Translations under genes and position numbers: made by a program | Notes under the pieces: model-generated | Told to the model about the DNA's origin: nothing | The model's input: the letters and a program-made list of their open reading frames with translations, nothing else | The model's database searches: none | Virus record (IMG/VR): IMGVR_UViG_3300042446_001484 | Span: 16,603 to 80,602 of that record | Strand: one strand, 5' to 3' | From: a virus | Length of the DNA stretch: 64,000 bases | Part shown: positions 8,162 through 16,638 of the stretch, piece by piece | How the letters are laid out: every line of letters begins with the position of its first letter | How positions within the stretch are numbered: position 1 is the first letter of the stretch

Positions 8162-8349
8162 TATCTTAAGTGTTTATATTTGTAAGCCATGTTGTTAATG
8201 TAATTCTCCTCGTGTATAGATAACATATCTCTACACTTTTTTAGATAATCTAAACTTTCCCAAAATGTTACGTCTTGAGGTTTGGGTTTTTTAGTGTCAT
8301 TACTTTCTTTAGGGTTGATTTCGATGTCATCTGGTGTAAGATCCAGCAT
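8161..8349 (-). CDS. hypothetical protein, 62 aa
   Basis: Small, hydrophilic, with a Lys/Pro-rich N-terminal half (KKPKPQD) and a predicted helix after residue 30 (FWESLDYLKKC). No family recognised. Placed tightly (TAATG) before the cytosine methyltransferase, so co-translated with it. Confidence 0.6.
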   Translation of the reverse strand: MLDLTPDDIEINPKESNDTKKPKPQDVTFWESLDYLKKCRDMLSIHEENYINNMAYKYKHLR

Positions 8350-8376
8350 AGTGATATGTTTTATTGTTAAAAAAAA

Positions 8377-8706
8377 TTAAAGAGCGAAACTTTCTCCACA
8401 TCCACAAGTTCGACTTGCCTGTGGGTTAATCCAATTAAAACCTTTTCCGTTTAATCCATCGGAATAATCTAATTCAGTACCGTAGAGATATAAAACCGAT
8501 TTTTTATCTATAATCACCTTCAACGCGTTTAAATCAACGACTTCATCCATGTCTGTGATTGTGTCATCAAAATCCATCGCATATGATAATCCACTACAAC
8601 CACCTCCTTTAACGCCAACACGAAGAAAATGGGTGTCTGGTGTCATTCCCTGTTGCATCATTAATTCAACAACGTGTTCAAGTGCTTTATCCGATACTGT
8701 AACCAT
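8377..8706 (-). CDS. iscA: A-type iron-sulfur carrier protein
   Basis: A 109-aa HesB/IscA-family protein. All three cluster-binding cysteines are present: Cys37 in GGGCSGLSY and Cys101/Cys103 in the C-terminal CGCGESF. These proteins accept Fe-S clusters from a scaffold and hand them to apo-enzymes. It is the last gene of a three-gene set transcribed scaffold-ferredoxin-carrier, one base after the ferredoxin gene. The presence of three radical SAM genes later in the window offers obvious clients (inference). Confidence 0.95.
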   Translation of the reverse strand: MVTVSDKALEHVVELMMQQGMTPDTHFLRVGVKGGGCSGLSYAMDFDDTITDMDEVVDLNALKVIIDKKSVLYLYGTELDYSDGLNGKGFNWINPQASRTCGCGESFAL

Positions 8707-8707
8707 C

Positions 8708-9016
8708 TTAATTATATTTTAAACCAAAGAATTCGTAGTTCTTATGAACATACTCTTCATCACCTGCTTTTATTGCTAAATCTTCGTCCTCATAAATAGC
8801 ACTAACGGGACATTCAGGTACACATGCACCACAATTGATACATATATCTGGATTTATGTAAAGTTGTCCACCAGGGAACGCATCTTTACCTTGTTTCCCA
8901 ACTTCCGAACCTGAACCCTCTATATCAATTGGTCCGTGAATACAATCAACAGGACACACATTTGCACATGCAGTATCCATACAATCAACACAAGCCCTAC
9001 CAATGATAAAACTCAT
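8708..9016 (-). CDS. fdx: ferredoxin (FdxA-type, two cluster motifs)
   Basis: A 102-aa electron carrier. The first cysteine set is C9-x2-C12-x4-C17-x3-C21P with VCPVDCIHG, typical of seven-iron FdxA-type ferredoxins; the second is CINCGACVPECP, a normal 4Fe-4S motif. Its ATG overlaps the IscU stop by four bases (ATGA), so expression is coupled to the scaffold. It may provide electrons for cluster assembly or for radical SAM enzymes. Confidence 0.93.
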   Translation of the reverse strand: MSFIIGRACVDCMDTACANVCPVDCIHGPIDIEGSGSEVGKQGKDAFPGGQLYINPDICINCGACVPECPVSAIYEDEDLAIKAGDEEYVHKNYEFFGLKYN

Positions 9017-9483
9017 AACTTATTTTTTTGTTTGTTTTCTAAAATAAACTGTTTAACACTTTCTCTTTTTTCGTCATTAAAGATATCCTCGAATTTAATT
9101 TCTTGTAATCCTTGCTTCTTTCTATAGTCATTTATTGCGGATTTAATAGCATCTTCAGCTAATACCGAACAATGTATCTTAACTGGAGGTAACGATAGTT
9201 CCTCCACTAAATCCATGTTATCAATCGTCAACGCATCATCGATACTCTTTCCTTTCAACCATTCAGTGGCTACTGAAGAAGAGGCGATTGCTGAACCACA
9301 TCCGAAGGTTTTAAATTTTGCATCAACAATGATGTTGTCAATCACTTCTATTTGTAATCTCATGACATCACCACATTCAGGTGCACCAACCAATCCCGTA
9401 CCTACATTGGATTTACTTTTATCCAAAGTTCCTACATTTCGTGGGTTATTGAAATGGTCTATTACCTTATCTCCGTATGCCAT
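9013..9483 (-). CDS. iscU: Fe-S cluster scaffold protein
   Basis: A 156-aa IscU/NifU-N homologue, a little longer than bacterial IscU because of a charged C-terminal extension. The conserved residues are all there: Cys37 and Asp39 in GAPECGDV, Cys62 in FGCGSAIASSS and Cys105 in VKIHCSV. IscU builds 2Fe-2S/4Fe-4S clusters from sulfur given by a cysteine desulfurase. No IscS gene is in the window, so host desulfurase is probably used. The chaperone-recognition LPPVK is intact (LPPVKIHC), so interaction with host HscA/DnaK-type chaperones is possible. Confidence 0.95.
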   Translation of the reverse strand: MAYGDKVIDHFNNPRNVGTLDKSKSNVGTGLVGAPECGDVMRLQIEVIDNIIVDAKFKTFGCGSAIASSSVATEWLKGKSIDDALTIDNMDLVEELSLPPVKIHCSVLAEDAIKSAINDYRKKQGLQEIKFEDIFNDEKRESVKQFILENKQKNKL

Positions 9484-9506
9484 AGTATTTGTTTATATGA
9501 TAAATA

Positions 9507-9752
9507 TCAGTTAATTAGTTCGTCCGTATTGATGTTATGGTTATCTAATATTTCGTGTATCTTCTCATAAACCAATTCTAGGGCGTCATATTTGTCAATT
9601 TCTTTACCTTCCATTGACCATTCTAACCCTTTTTTTGTGTTATGTACAATATCCCATAAAGCCAATGCCAAATCTAAAGATTTGACCGCTCTTAGATGTG
9701 CTAACACATCATCTGGTTCATTTAAATCATATTCTAACGTCGCTTTCGCCAT
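9507..9752 (-). CDS. conserved phage protein, 81 aa
   Basis: Small acidic protein starting MAKATLEYDLNEPDD and continuing HLRAVKSLDLALALWDI. It resembles a short protein found in many unrelated phages, of unknown role. The first codons overlap the end of the upstream membrane-protein gene by 19 bases. Confidence 0.7.
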   Translation of the reverse strand: MAKATLEYDLNEPDDVLAHLRAVKSLDLALALWDIVHNTKKGLEWSMEGKEIDKYDALELVYEKIHEILDNHNINTDELIN

Positions 9753-9883
9753 AAGTCACTGAGTTTTTTACCTGGTTTAGTTATTCTGTTATTTTCGTCA
9801 ACCATTGGTGCCCGATAAATTTCATAGGCAAACCAAAATCCAAAAATAATAAGAAGTGTTCCAATAATTTGTTCGGTTGTCAT
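9734..9883 (-). CDS. small single-pass membrane protein
   Basis: A 49-aa frame from ATG 9883 (MTTEQIIG), chosen because it overlaps the upstream stop as ATGA; an in-frame start at 9919 would lie deep in the neighbour. One hydrophobic helix (IIGTLLIIFGFWFAYEIY) followed by a basic tail ending WRKRR. Unknown role. Confidence 0.6.
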   Translation of the reverse strand: MTTEQIIGTLLIIFGFWFAYEIYRAPMVDENNRITKPGKKLSDLWRKRR

Positions 9884-10176
9884 AATTGAATGTATTTTGA
9901 TTTCCAAAACTCCCACCATTTTCTTTTAACAATTGGTTTACATTCAGAGAATGGATTATCCCCAAAGGCAACCTTATTTAGATATTTAGAAGATAGGACA
10001 TTAAAAAATATTTCATGGTATTTTTTGTCTATGCTTGCAAAATCTGCAACAACATCAACATTTAATTTTACTGGACCATCTTCAGTGTATATTATAAACT
10101 GCTCCTGTAATTTAACTAAACTACTTGTTTGTAGGTTTATGTAATTTCCATTACCAATGTGAAAATCTGTATCCAT
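9880..10176 (-). CDS. hypothetical protein, 98 aa
   Basis: Start ATG 10176 (MDTDFHIG) is one base after the upstream stop and is preferred to the in-frame 10209. Soluble, mixed alpha/beta in appearance, ending in a Trp/Lys-rich KRKWWEFWKSKY. Not recognised. Confidence 0.6.
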   Translation of the reverse strand: MDTDFHIGNGNYINLQTSSLVKLQEQFIIYTEDGPVKLNVDVVADFASIDKKYHEIFFNVLSSKYLNKVAFGDNPFSECKPIVKRKWWEFWKSKYIQL

Positions 10177-10177
10177 A

Positions 10178-10429
10178 TTATTCTGTTTGATTATCAATAC
10201 TATCCGCAAGAATCGGATTTATTTCGCGTAATATTTCCCAATTATATGAAAGTTCTCCATTAATCATGTGTTGAACATTTAATTCATCTCGTAAACTATC
10301 AATTTGTGTTGACGACGATACTTTAAGTTCTTGATAAACCCTATCTTTCTCAAAATATTCAAATGTCATCATGATTAAACATAATAAGGATAAAGCGATG
10401 CCACCTCTTAATTTAGTTTCAGTTGTCAT
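10178..10429 (-). CDS. membrane-anchored coiled-coil-like protein, 83 aa
   Basis: One N-terminal membrane helix (GGIALSLLCLIMMTF, residues 9-23) followed by a charged helical region (RVYQELK, IDSLRDELN). The arrangement resembles phage spanin- or anchor-like small proteins, but no cleavable signal or lipobox is seen. One base from the next gene. Confidence 0.6.
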   Translation of the reverse strand: MTTETKLRGGIALSLLCLIMMTFEYFEKDRVYQELKVSSSTQIDSLRDELNVQHMINGELSYNWEILREINPILADSIDNQTE

Positions 10430-10430
10430 T

Positions 10431-10730
10431 TTAATCTAGATTTTTTATATCAGATAATGTTTTTTCAACTTCTTGTTCTGAAAGGTAACCGAGCACATCA
10501 TTGGTAATTGGTGTTTCATAACTAATCTCACCATTTTTACCAAATACAGCTAACTCGTAAAGCCCAGATGATCCACCATATGTGTGTGGCCCTTGTACAA
10601 TACTAGCCCCATAACCATTTGAGAATTGTACTATACATTGTTTTCCGATTCCCGCTGGGTGTGCTTGGAAGTTCAACTCTTGAAACGTTGTCGCGTTTAG
10701 GTTGTTTGTTGGTCTTGTAGTTGTGTTCAT
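10431..10730 (-). CDS. hypothetical protein, 99 aa
   Basis: A soluble protein with a Gly/Ser-rich central strand region (VQFSNGYGASIVQGPHTYGGSSG) and an acidic C-terminal helix. It resembles short phage proteins of unknown function with a QFSNGYG..S motif. First-codon ATG at 10730. Confidence 0.62.
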   Translation of the reverse strand: MNTTTRPTNNLNATTFQELNFQAHPAGIGKQCIVQFSNGYGASIVQGPHTYGGSSGLYELAVFGKNGEISYETPITNDVLGYLSEQEVEKTLSDIKNLD

Positions 10731-10775
10731 ATTTAAGTTTTTGTACGAATGCTCGTGTTAAAAAGTAATTCATAA

Positions 10776-10940
10776 TTAAAAGATTTCTTCAGCAATGCCC
10801 AACACTTCGGCTAATCCGAAAAATATTGCGGCATTACCAAACTGTTCGTTAAATAAGAAATAACATGCTCCAAATCTTAATCCACTTTTGAATAAACTTA
10901 TCCAAAAATGTGTGTTTGTTTTTGATTCTTTCTGTTGCAT
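10776..10940 (-). CDS. small membrane protein, 54 aa
   Basis: Short frame starting MQQKESKTNTHFW. The C-terminal two thirds are hydrophobic with small residues (FGACYFLF, AAIFFGLAEVLG) and could cross the membrane once or twice. Its ATG shares one base with the stop of the next gene upstream (TAATG), which supports both as real genes. Confidence 0.6.
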   Translation of the reverse strand: MQQKESKTNTHFWISLFKSGLRFGACYFLFNEQFGNAAIFFGLAEVLGIAEEIF

Positions 10941-11068
10941 TATTTATAATATTTTTTTGTAATGAATAATGATAGCAAAACTAAGTAAAAGTGTTTAATC
11001 CACCCTCGAAAAGTGTTAACTCTTTCATAATTTTTGTACTTTTCTTCTAATTTTGTTCGTGCGTCCAT
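10940..11068 (-). CDS. small membrane protein, 42 aa
   Basis: Short frame starting MDARTKLEEKYK: a charged helix followed by a hydrophobic segment (FYLVLLSLFI) and a Lys/Tyr tail. Overlaps the following gene as TAATG and follows the promoter-like block at 11091-11122 by 22 bases. Confidence 0.58.
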   Translation of the reverse strand: MDARTKLEEKYKNYERVNTFRGWIKHFYLVLLSLFITKKYYK

Positions 11069-11090
11069 ATGTTTGATTGGTTTCTGGGTA

Positions 11091-11122
11091 CTAATATACG
11101 AAACAATGATTAAAAACAAAAA
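11091..11122 (-). promoter_or_regulatory. Bacteroidota-like promoter
   Basis: On the minus strand TTTTTG (11122-11117), 18-base spacer, TATATTAG (11098-11091), followed 22 bases later by the ATG at 11068. Same block as upstream of the genes starting at 1341 and 17839. Confidence 0.5.
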
Positions 11123-11146
11123 TATTAAGAAAAAATTATTAACATA

Positions 11147-12553
11147 TTAAATTTTTATACCATTGATGATATCGTATTTTTCCCTTTTCCAACTTAAATC
11201 AGCGTATTTTACCACTCTATTACTTAAAATCTCCACCGGCCTTTCAAATTCGGATGGTAAATCAATGTTGGTTTTACCTCTTGCCTGGACTAATTTACCT
11301 TTTCGGTATTGAACATTAACTCTTTTACTTCCACATGACATTGCTATGTATAGATAATGAAACCCTAAATTAAACTGACCAGCCATACAATTTTTCATCG
11401 TCATCGCTTCAATTTTAAATTGATCCTCACTCAAAATTAACATTGGTTTATAAACATTACCATTGTAATTTATTGGTTGTTCAAGATCCATTATAACATC
11501 ATCCGGAACATTATATCTAATCTTATATCCAAGTTTTAAGTGTTTCTTTAGTAATCCCCATTTTTCTAAAAGATTAGAGGTGTCTCTGCTTGATTTTGAT
11601 TTGTACTTTAAAACATAACCCCTTTCTTCTATAAATGACCTCATAGTAAACAAATCATTTATAGATTTTAATCTACCATCTAACATTATCTCCGATTCAT
11701 CCCAGTTATTTAATGTGTTTAATAAACTTTCTTTCTCAGCATCGTTTTTACATGGGTAAACCTTCTTTACTGTTATCTTCTCTGAGCATATTTTCATCCA
11801 GTTCAAACGTTTAATATACTCTAGATAGTTTTCGCCAAACAGTTTACAAAGAAAGTTTAATGAACGTATAATGATTGGTTGTTCAGTTACCCTAAACGAT
11901 AATTCACCAACAAGGTACTTACATTTAATACCATATGAATCCAAGACAGCCGGGATAAACTTAAATTCATTATTTTTCAACCATTTAGGTTTTGGATAGT
12001 CGTAAATAATGTCATTATAAATGTCATCATGTTGTTTTATTCCCTTCTTATTTAAATGGAAATCAACTATCAAATCATATAGTGCGTTGACATAGGGTTT
12101 CGAAACGTAATCCTTATCCTGGTTATATGATGTTGACATATTAGCTTTTAATGATTTTAAAAATAAATCTAAAATCTCTGAAGTAGCTTTCTTATATTTG
12201 ACACCCCAATAGTTTATTCGCTTCTCACCAAAATAAAACCCTCTTTCAGTTAATTCATTAAGATATTCAAAATTGTTTTTCTTAACCCAATTACCAGCAC
12301 GTTTTAAAACGCTAGTGTTACGGTGTTCATTATCAATACGATATGTAACAGTAAACTCACCCGTCAGTTTATTCAATGTTAAATGGTGAATAAATTTTAT
12401 TGCATTGGTTTTCCCTACCCTTACATATTCACAATGATATTCTGATGCGTAAACCAGATATTCAAAATCTTCTGCTACTTTTAATTCACAACTAGATAAC
12501 AGACCTCGATCCTTTTCTCTTTTTTCTTGATAATAATGATGCAATAATTCCAT
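11147..12553 (-). CDS. PcfJ-like protein A
   Basis: A 468-aa protein from ATG 12553; an in-frame GTG nine bases upstream is an alternative. The C-terminal quarter carries the PcfJ-type signature: KNCMAGQF (Cys where related proteins have His-Cys), then SCGSKRVNVQYRKGKLVQARGK and N-I-DLP. The N-terminal part is charged, with no recognised domain. PcfJ-like proteins were named from conjugative plasmids and occur in many phages; their biochemical role is not established. A second, longer relative lies directly upstream on the same strand, so the pair looks like an old duplication. Confidence 0.7.
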   Translation of the reverse strand: MELLHHYYQEKREKDRGLLSSCELKVAEDFEYLVYASEYHCEYVRVGKTNAIKFIHHLTLNKLTGEFTVTYRIDNEHRNTSVLKRAGNWVKKNNFEYLNELTERGFYFGEKRINYWGVKYKKATSEILDLFLKSLKANMSTSYNQDKDYVSKPYVNALYDLIVDFHLNKKGIKQHDDIYNDIIYDYPKPKWLKNNEFKFIPAVLDSYGIKCKYLVGELSFRVTEQPIIIRSLNFLCKLFGENYLEYIKRLNWMKICSEKITVKKVYPCKNDAEKESLLNTLNNWDESEIMLDGRLKSINDLFTMRSFIEERGYVLKYKSKSSRDTSNLLEKWGLLKKHLKLGYKIRYNVPDDVIMDLEQPINYNGNVYKPMLILSEDQFKIEAMTMKNCMAGQFNLGFHYLYIAMSCGSKRVNVQYRKGKLVQARGKTNIDLPSEFERPVEILSNRVVKYADLSWKREKYDIINGIKI

Positions 12554-12608
12554 ATACAACACTTGTCTTTTGTGTAGTATATGGAATTTATTTAATTAAA
12601 TAAATGGT

Positions 12609-14519
12609 TTAGAATGGTAAAGGAATTCTCATATCCGCGTTAATATGGAAAACACCACCACCAGCAGTATGAATTGGTAAACTAGTAACCTCAACACCAT
12701 TTATCATTACTGGAACTTTCTTTATATCGGTTGAATGAAGCATCCCTAATCTAGCAAATGTCTCAACACGTTCTGATAGAATTTCTAACGCATTTAGATA
12801 TTCTTCAGGCGGTTTTGCGTTGCAATAATATCTTGATTGTAAACAAGTGCCAGTTTGTGTATCGTACTCAGACGTTACCCTATCCGTACCATTTTTATTT
12901 CTTAACGAAATTATTATTGATCTGTTTTTATCAGCATAAGTTGCAACACAATGATGCATATGACTACCCTCTTCGATATATTCTTCCTCACGTTTTAATA
13001 TGTGTGGGTAATGTTCGATTAAATAAAAATTATCCTCAGACATTCTTGAAACTATTGTTTCTTCAACTTTTTTAACCATTTTAGGGTTGAACAGATATTC
13101 TATAACCCAACCCTTTTTAATGGTGCTAATTATTTTAGTCAACTCACTGTGTTCAGCCCTAAAGTCATTCCAATTTTTTGCTTTAAGAGATGTCTCTGGT
13201 ACATAATCTCTAACCTTTTTAATCATATTAAAATGGTCATTAATTAAATCGATAGTATCAGATATATCATCTTCTGGTTTAGTGTTTAAAAGTTTAACTA
13301 AGTTTTCCTTTTCAATGTCAAAAAGATTAAACACTCCATAATCAAATTGAGTACTAGGTTTTACTTTTGAAATGGGTGTGTGTAAATTTCTAACCCTGTG
13401 AAGATTTGAATCCATAAAAAATTCATCAACTATGTTTGCAACGTATTTTGAAAAATCTTTACCAAATAGAAAACATAAATTAGCTAACAAATCAACGCGA
13501 ATATTGGGATTTAAATGTAGAATTTTAATTGTTATTTTTGATTTTATTTTAAATAAATCAAGGACTGATGCCACTAATTTTCTATCATTCTTTTTTAAAT
13601 ACTTTTCGGTCGGGTACGAAGAAATTAAAAGTTTTTGATAATCGTTTGGTACTTTTATTTTTTTAACTAACACAAATTTTTCAATGACCCTTTTAATTAA
13701 ATCATCATTATTTTTTATCCAGGATTCGGGGTTCGGTGAACCTAAGTCAAGAACCTCATTAATCTTTTGGCAAAATATTTTGTTGTCAAGTTTTTGAAGA
13801 ATTTCGGTTTTTGTTTTATGTTCAATCATTTTGTCATAGCTATTATGATTAGATATGAGTCCATTATCTTTTGATAAAATTGAATGTAAAGAAAAAAAAC
13901 AATTAGTTCTAAATTGTTTACTACTAATCTTTGCACTTTTTTGCATTATCAAAGTTGTAAAATTTCCGGTTCTAATATTAAAAGTTATAGAGTAAACATA
14001 AAAACTTTTCTTAAAGTAGATGTTGTTAAACCTCCGACTTTTAATTTGATGATATATTTTTATAGTAATTTTTTCGCCGTGTAATCTAATAGAACGTTCA
14101 AACGTATGGATTACAATTTCTGAAAAAGAATTTGCAAAATGGTCAACAATGTGCCTATTTTTTGTTGTAAAAAAAGATGTATTCCCTAGTTTCCCGGCGT
14201 AGTTTATTTCTATTCTTTCTTCTAAACCAACTAAACTACTAGTGAAAAAATTGACTTTTCTTTTACCTCTTTTTTCAGGTAAATCAACAATTCGACCAAC
14301 CGTTTTACTGGGTAAAATATGACTCCATCTATCATCACCACCCCCATTAATAATTTTAGTTGCTTTACTAATTGCTGATTCAAAAACATCATCGTCTAGG
14401 GAATCTAACGAATTGTTAAAAACACCCAAATTATCTAATTTTTTATCATCTAATCGACAGTAATTGCGATATGGTATGATTTCCGCATAATTTATTCTTT
14501 GTGTTAATACGTCCTCCAT
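12609..14519 (-). CDS. PcfJ-like protein B
   Basis: A 636-aa protein. Its C-terminal region has the PcfJ-type signature more fully than its neighbour: EEGSHMHHCVATYADKNRSIIISLR, here given as key residues His-His-Cys-Val, then Ser-Leu-Arg, SEYDTQTGTCLQSRYYCNAKPPEEY. The middle contains the hydrophobic-charged pattern shared with protein A (for example the FLFGKDFSKYV and LFGENYLEYI lines). No transmembrane segment is seen. Alone between two AT-rich gaps; a TAATTTTG about 30 bases before the ATG could be a -7 element. Function unknown. Confidence 0.7.
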   Translation of the reverse strand: MEDVLTQRINYAEIIPYRNYCRLDDKKLDNLGVFNNSLDSLDDDVFESAISKATKIINGGGDDRWSHILPSKTVGRIVDLPEKRGKRKVNFFTSSLVGLEERIEINYAGKLGNTSFFTTKNRHIVDHFANSFSEIVIHTFERSIRLHGEKITIKIYHQIKSRRFNNIYFKKSFYVYSITFNIRTGNFTTLIMQKSAKISSKQFRTNCFFSLHSILSKDNGLISNHNSYDKMIEHKTKTEILQKLDNKIFCQKINEVLDLGSPNPESWIKNNDDLIKRVIEKFVLVKKIKVPNDYQKLLISSYPTEKYLKKNDRKLVASVLDLFKIKSKITIKILHLNPNIRVDLLANLCFLFGKDFSKYVANIVDEFFMDSNLHRVRNLHTPISKVKPSTQFDYGVFNLFDIEKENLVKLLNTKPEDDISDTIDLINDHFNMIKKVRDYVPETSLKAKNWNDFRAEHSELTKIISTIKKGWVIEYLFNPKMVKKVEETIVSRMSEDNFYLIEHYPHILKREEEYIEEGSHMHHCVATYADKNRSIIISLRNKNGTDRVTSEYDTQTGTCLQSRYYCNAKPPEEYLNALEILSERVETFARLGMLHSTDIKKVPVMINGVEVTSLPIHTAGGGVFHINADMRIPLPF

Positions 14520-14594
14520 ATTTGTGTTTTATGATGTTAAAACAAAATTAATGAAAAAAAAGAAAAAAAAACTATTTATTTTTAAAAATGTATT

Positions 14595-14726
14595 ATGGCA
14601 AAGGCAAAAGGTTCTTCTAGCAATTCAATAAAGATTAGTTTTGGTAAAAAGCGTAGAGGTAAAGCTAAAAAAGGTTACGGTCCAAAAGCTCAAAAACCAA
14701 AAAGATATCAAGGACAAGGTCGTTAA
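14595..14726 (+). CDS. small basic conserved phage protein, 43 aa
   Basis: Plus-strand frame starting MAKAKGSSSNSIKISFGKKR and rich in Lys/Arg/Gly, ending GQGR. Proteins of this length and pattern (ISFGK, KAKK.YGPK..KP) are familiar from large phages; they look like nucleic-acid-binding peptides, but the role is unknown. It overlaps the convergent NlpC/P60 gene by four bases. Confidence 0.72.
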   Translation: MAKAKGSSSNSIKISFGKKRRGKAKKGYGPKAQKPKRYQGQGR

Positions 14727-15214
14727 TTAAGGCGTCCAGCGCCTTTATATGATTTAAAGTAACGGGGTTCGAATAAACTACTTATTTTGACCCCTTCATT
14801 TCTATTTGCCGCGTGAGCAAATGTACTGTTACCTAAATACAATCCACAATGCCAACCACTTGGACTTTGGGTACTTCTAAAGAATATAATATCACCGACA
14901 AGTAAACTGTCTTTTTCAATTCTCTTTGTTTGTTTCCATTGTTCCGCACAGTTGTTACCTAGTTTTCTACCGTATACTTCCCAATACAATTTCTTGGTAA
15001 ATTGTGAACAATCAATACCACTTTTAGTGCTGCCACCTAACTTATATTTAACACCATACCAACTCATAACAAATGAAGATAGTGGTGTCAATTTAATTGG
15101 TTTCTCTTTTAAATTGTTAACGTAATCGTCAAACTGATTTTGACTAAATGCTGACACTGTTAACAATAACAGTACTATTATTAATATAATAATTTCTTTT
15201 ATTTTTTCTTTCAT
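14723..15214 (-). CDS. secreted NlpC/P60-family peptidase
   Basis: A 163-aa protein with a signal-peptide-like N-terminus (Lys-rich, then IIILIIVLLLLTVSAFS) and an NlpC/P60 domain from about residue 45. The catalytic set is visible: Cys69 in GIDCSQF, His122 in GWHCGLYLG and His134 in FAHAANRN. NlpC/P60 enzymes cut D-Glu to diaminopimelate bonds in peptidoglycan stem peptides. A signal peptide points to periplasmic export for lysis, unlike the tagged hydrolase at 3.4-4.9 kb. Its start overlaps the upstream stop by four bases. Confidence 0.88.
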   Translation of the reverse strand: MKEKIKEIIILIIVLLLLTVSAFSQNQFDDYVNNLKEKPIKLTPLSSFVMSWYGVKYKLGGSTKSGIDCSQFTKKLYWEVYGRKLGNNCAEQWKQTKRIEKDSLLVGDIIFFRSTQSPSGWHCGLYLGNSTFAHAANRNEGVKISSLFEPRYFKSYKGAGRLN

Positions 15215-15450
15215 GATTTTACTATGTTAATAGTGATTCCGGCAGATCCTGCACTCACTTTATATGTATTAGACCTATTATCGTTTATCCAACCATATTG
15301 TTTAAACCTGAATATTGTAACTAGTTTACCCTCAAAGTTTGCGTATATTGCGTTATCAGCATAATCAATTGATGGCTGACTTATAAATCCTAATTTCCAG
15401 GATTCTCTAAATTCAGGTTCTAGTTCATCTGGTGTAATGTGGATAAACAT
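15211..15450 (-). CDS. hypothetical protein, 79 aa
   Basis: Soluble, beta-rich in appearance (LVTIFRFKQYGWIND), no motif recognised. Lies one base after thyA in the same direction and overlaps the NlpC/P60 start (ATGA), so it belongs to that operon. Confidence 0.62.
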   Translation of the reverse strand: MFIHITPDELEPEFRESWKLGFISQPSIDYADNAIYANFEGKLVTIFRFKQYGWINDNRSNTYKVSAGSAGITINIVKS

Positions 15451-15451
15451 G

Positions 15452-16636
15452 TTAATTACTTAATGGCGCTTTTATTGACGGGTGTGATTCGTAACCCTCA
15501 ATTATGAATTGATATGGCTGAGATTCTTTTATATAGGTATCAAATGTGTCCATATGATGCTCAAAATGTGCCAATTGTATTGGACTAAACTTTAATGTTG
15601 GTAAATTCTTATATGGTTCTCTACCAATTTGTTCTTTAGCTTGTTCAATGTGATTAGAATACAAATGAACATCTCCTAAGTTACCTATTAGGTCTTCTGG
15701 TGTCATATTAACTTCATTTGCAAGAATCTCTAATAACAAACCATATGATGCAATATTGAATGGTAAACCTAAGAATGTATCGACTGAACGTTGGTTCCAC
15801 ATTAATGATATTGCTCGTTTAGGTATCTTATGGGATTCTAATTCCTCACTTAACCCACCACCAAATGGTACAACATCATCAACCATAGATTTAAATTTAT
15901 CTTCCCCAACTTTCTTTTTTAATAAATCCCACATCTCTTCACCTGTTAATTTTCTAGTGTATACTTGAAATCCATAATGACAAGGTGGTAAAACCATTTG
16001 GTCTAATTCACCTACATTCCAAGCAGATACTATTAATCTTCTATTATCAGGATTTGTTTTTAGTTCATTGATTAAGTTTTGAATTTGGTCTATACCTTCT
16101 TTCCATATTGAAGGGCCATCTAACCCTAAGGGAGTAGTGTACTCACCTTCTCTCCACCTTCTCCATTGTTTACCGTAGATTGGTCCTAAATCACCCCATG
16201 TTTTTGCGAACTCATCATTTGTTTTTATTAACTCAATAAATTCTTCTTGAGTTAATGGTGTTAAATCATCAGGGTTGCTAAACATATCTTCAATATGTGA
16301 TTGCATCCCCATTATATCACCGCACATATAACCATCAATAAGAACATTTACTTCTTTAGTGTAGTTCTTATAAGCATCACCATTCCAAATATAACACCCA
16401 TTATCAACAAGATACTTAATGTTGGTTTCTCCTTTAAGGAACCATAACAACTCCGTTACCATTGTCTTCCACGCTATTTTCTTGGTTGTAAGTAATGGAA
16501 ACCCTTGTGACATTTTATGTTTAATTTGTCTACCGAATACCGATATCGTACCAGTTCCAGTTCTATCTGTTTTAACAACTCCGTTATCTAAAATGTCCTG
16601 CAATAGGTCTTGATATTTGGAATCCAATGTATTCAT
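15452..16636 (-). CDS. thyA: thymidylate synthase with insertions
   Basis: A 394-aa ThyA from ATG 16636; an ATG nine bases upstream overlaps the previous stop and is an alternative. It converts dUMP to dTMP with methylene-tetrahydrofolate. Landmarks are DRTGTGT near the start, ELLWFLKG, the catalytic LPPCHYG (Cys219), LMWNQRSVDTFLGLPFNIASYG and the C-terminal IEGYESHPSIKAPLS. It is much longer than the roughly 264-aa enterobacterial form: one insertion lies near residues 95-145 and another near 228-273, the latter Lys/Glu-rich. Phage ThyA supports thymidine supply for genome replication. Confidence 0.95.
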   Translation of the reverse strand: MNTLDSKYQDLLQDILDNGVVKTDRTGTGTISVFGRQIKHKMSQGFPLLTTKKIAWKTMVTELLWFLKGETNIKYLVDNGCYIWNGDAYKNYTKEVNVLIDGYMCGDIMGMQSHIEDMFSNPDDLTPLTQEEFIELIKTNDEFAKTWGDLGPIYGKQWRRWREGEYTTPLGLDGPSIWKEGIDQIQNLINELKTNPDNRRLIVSAWNVGELDQMVLPPCHYGFQVYTRKLTGEEMWDLLKKKVGEDKFKSMVDDVVPFGGGLSEELESHKIPKRAISLMWNQRSVDTFLGLPFNIASYGLLLEILANEVNMTPEDLIGNLGDVHLYSNHIEQAKEQIGREPYKNLPTLKFSPIQLAHFEHHMDTFDTYIKESQPYQFIIEGYESHPSIKAPLSN

Positions 16637-16638
16637 GT

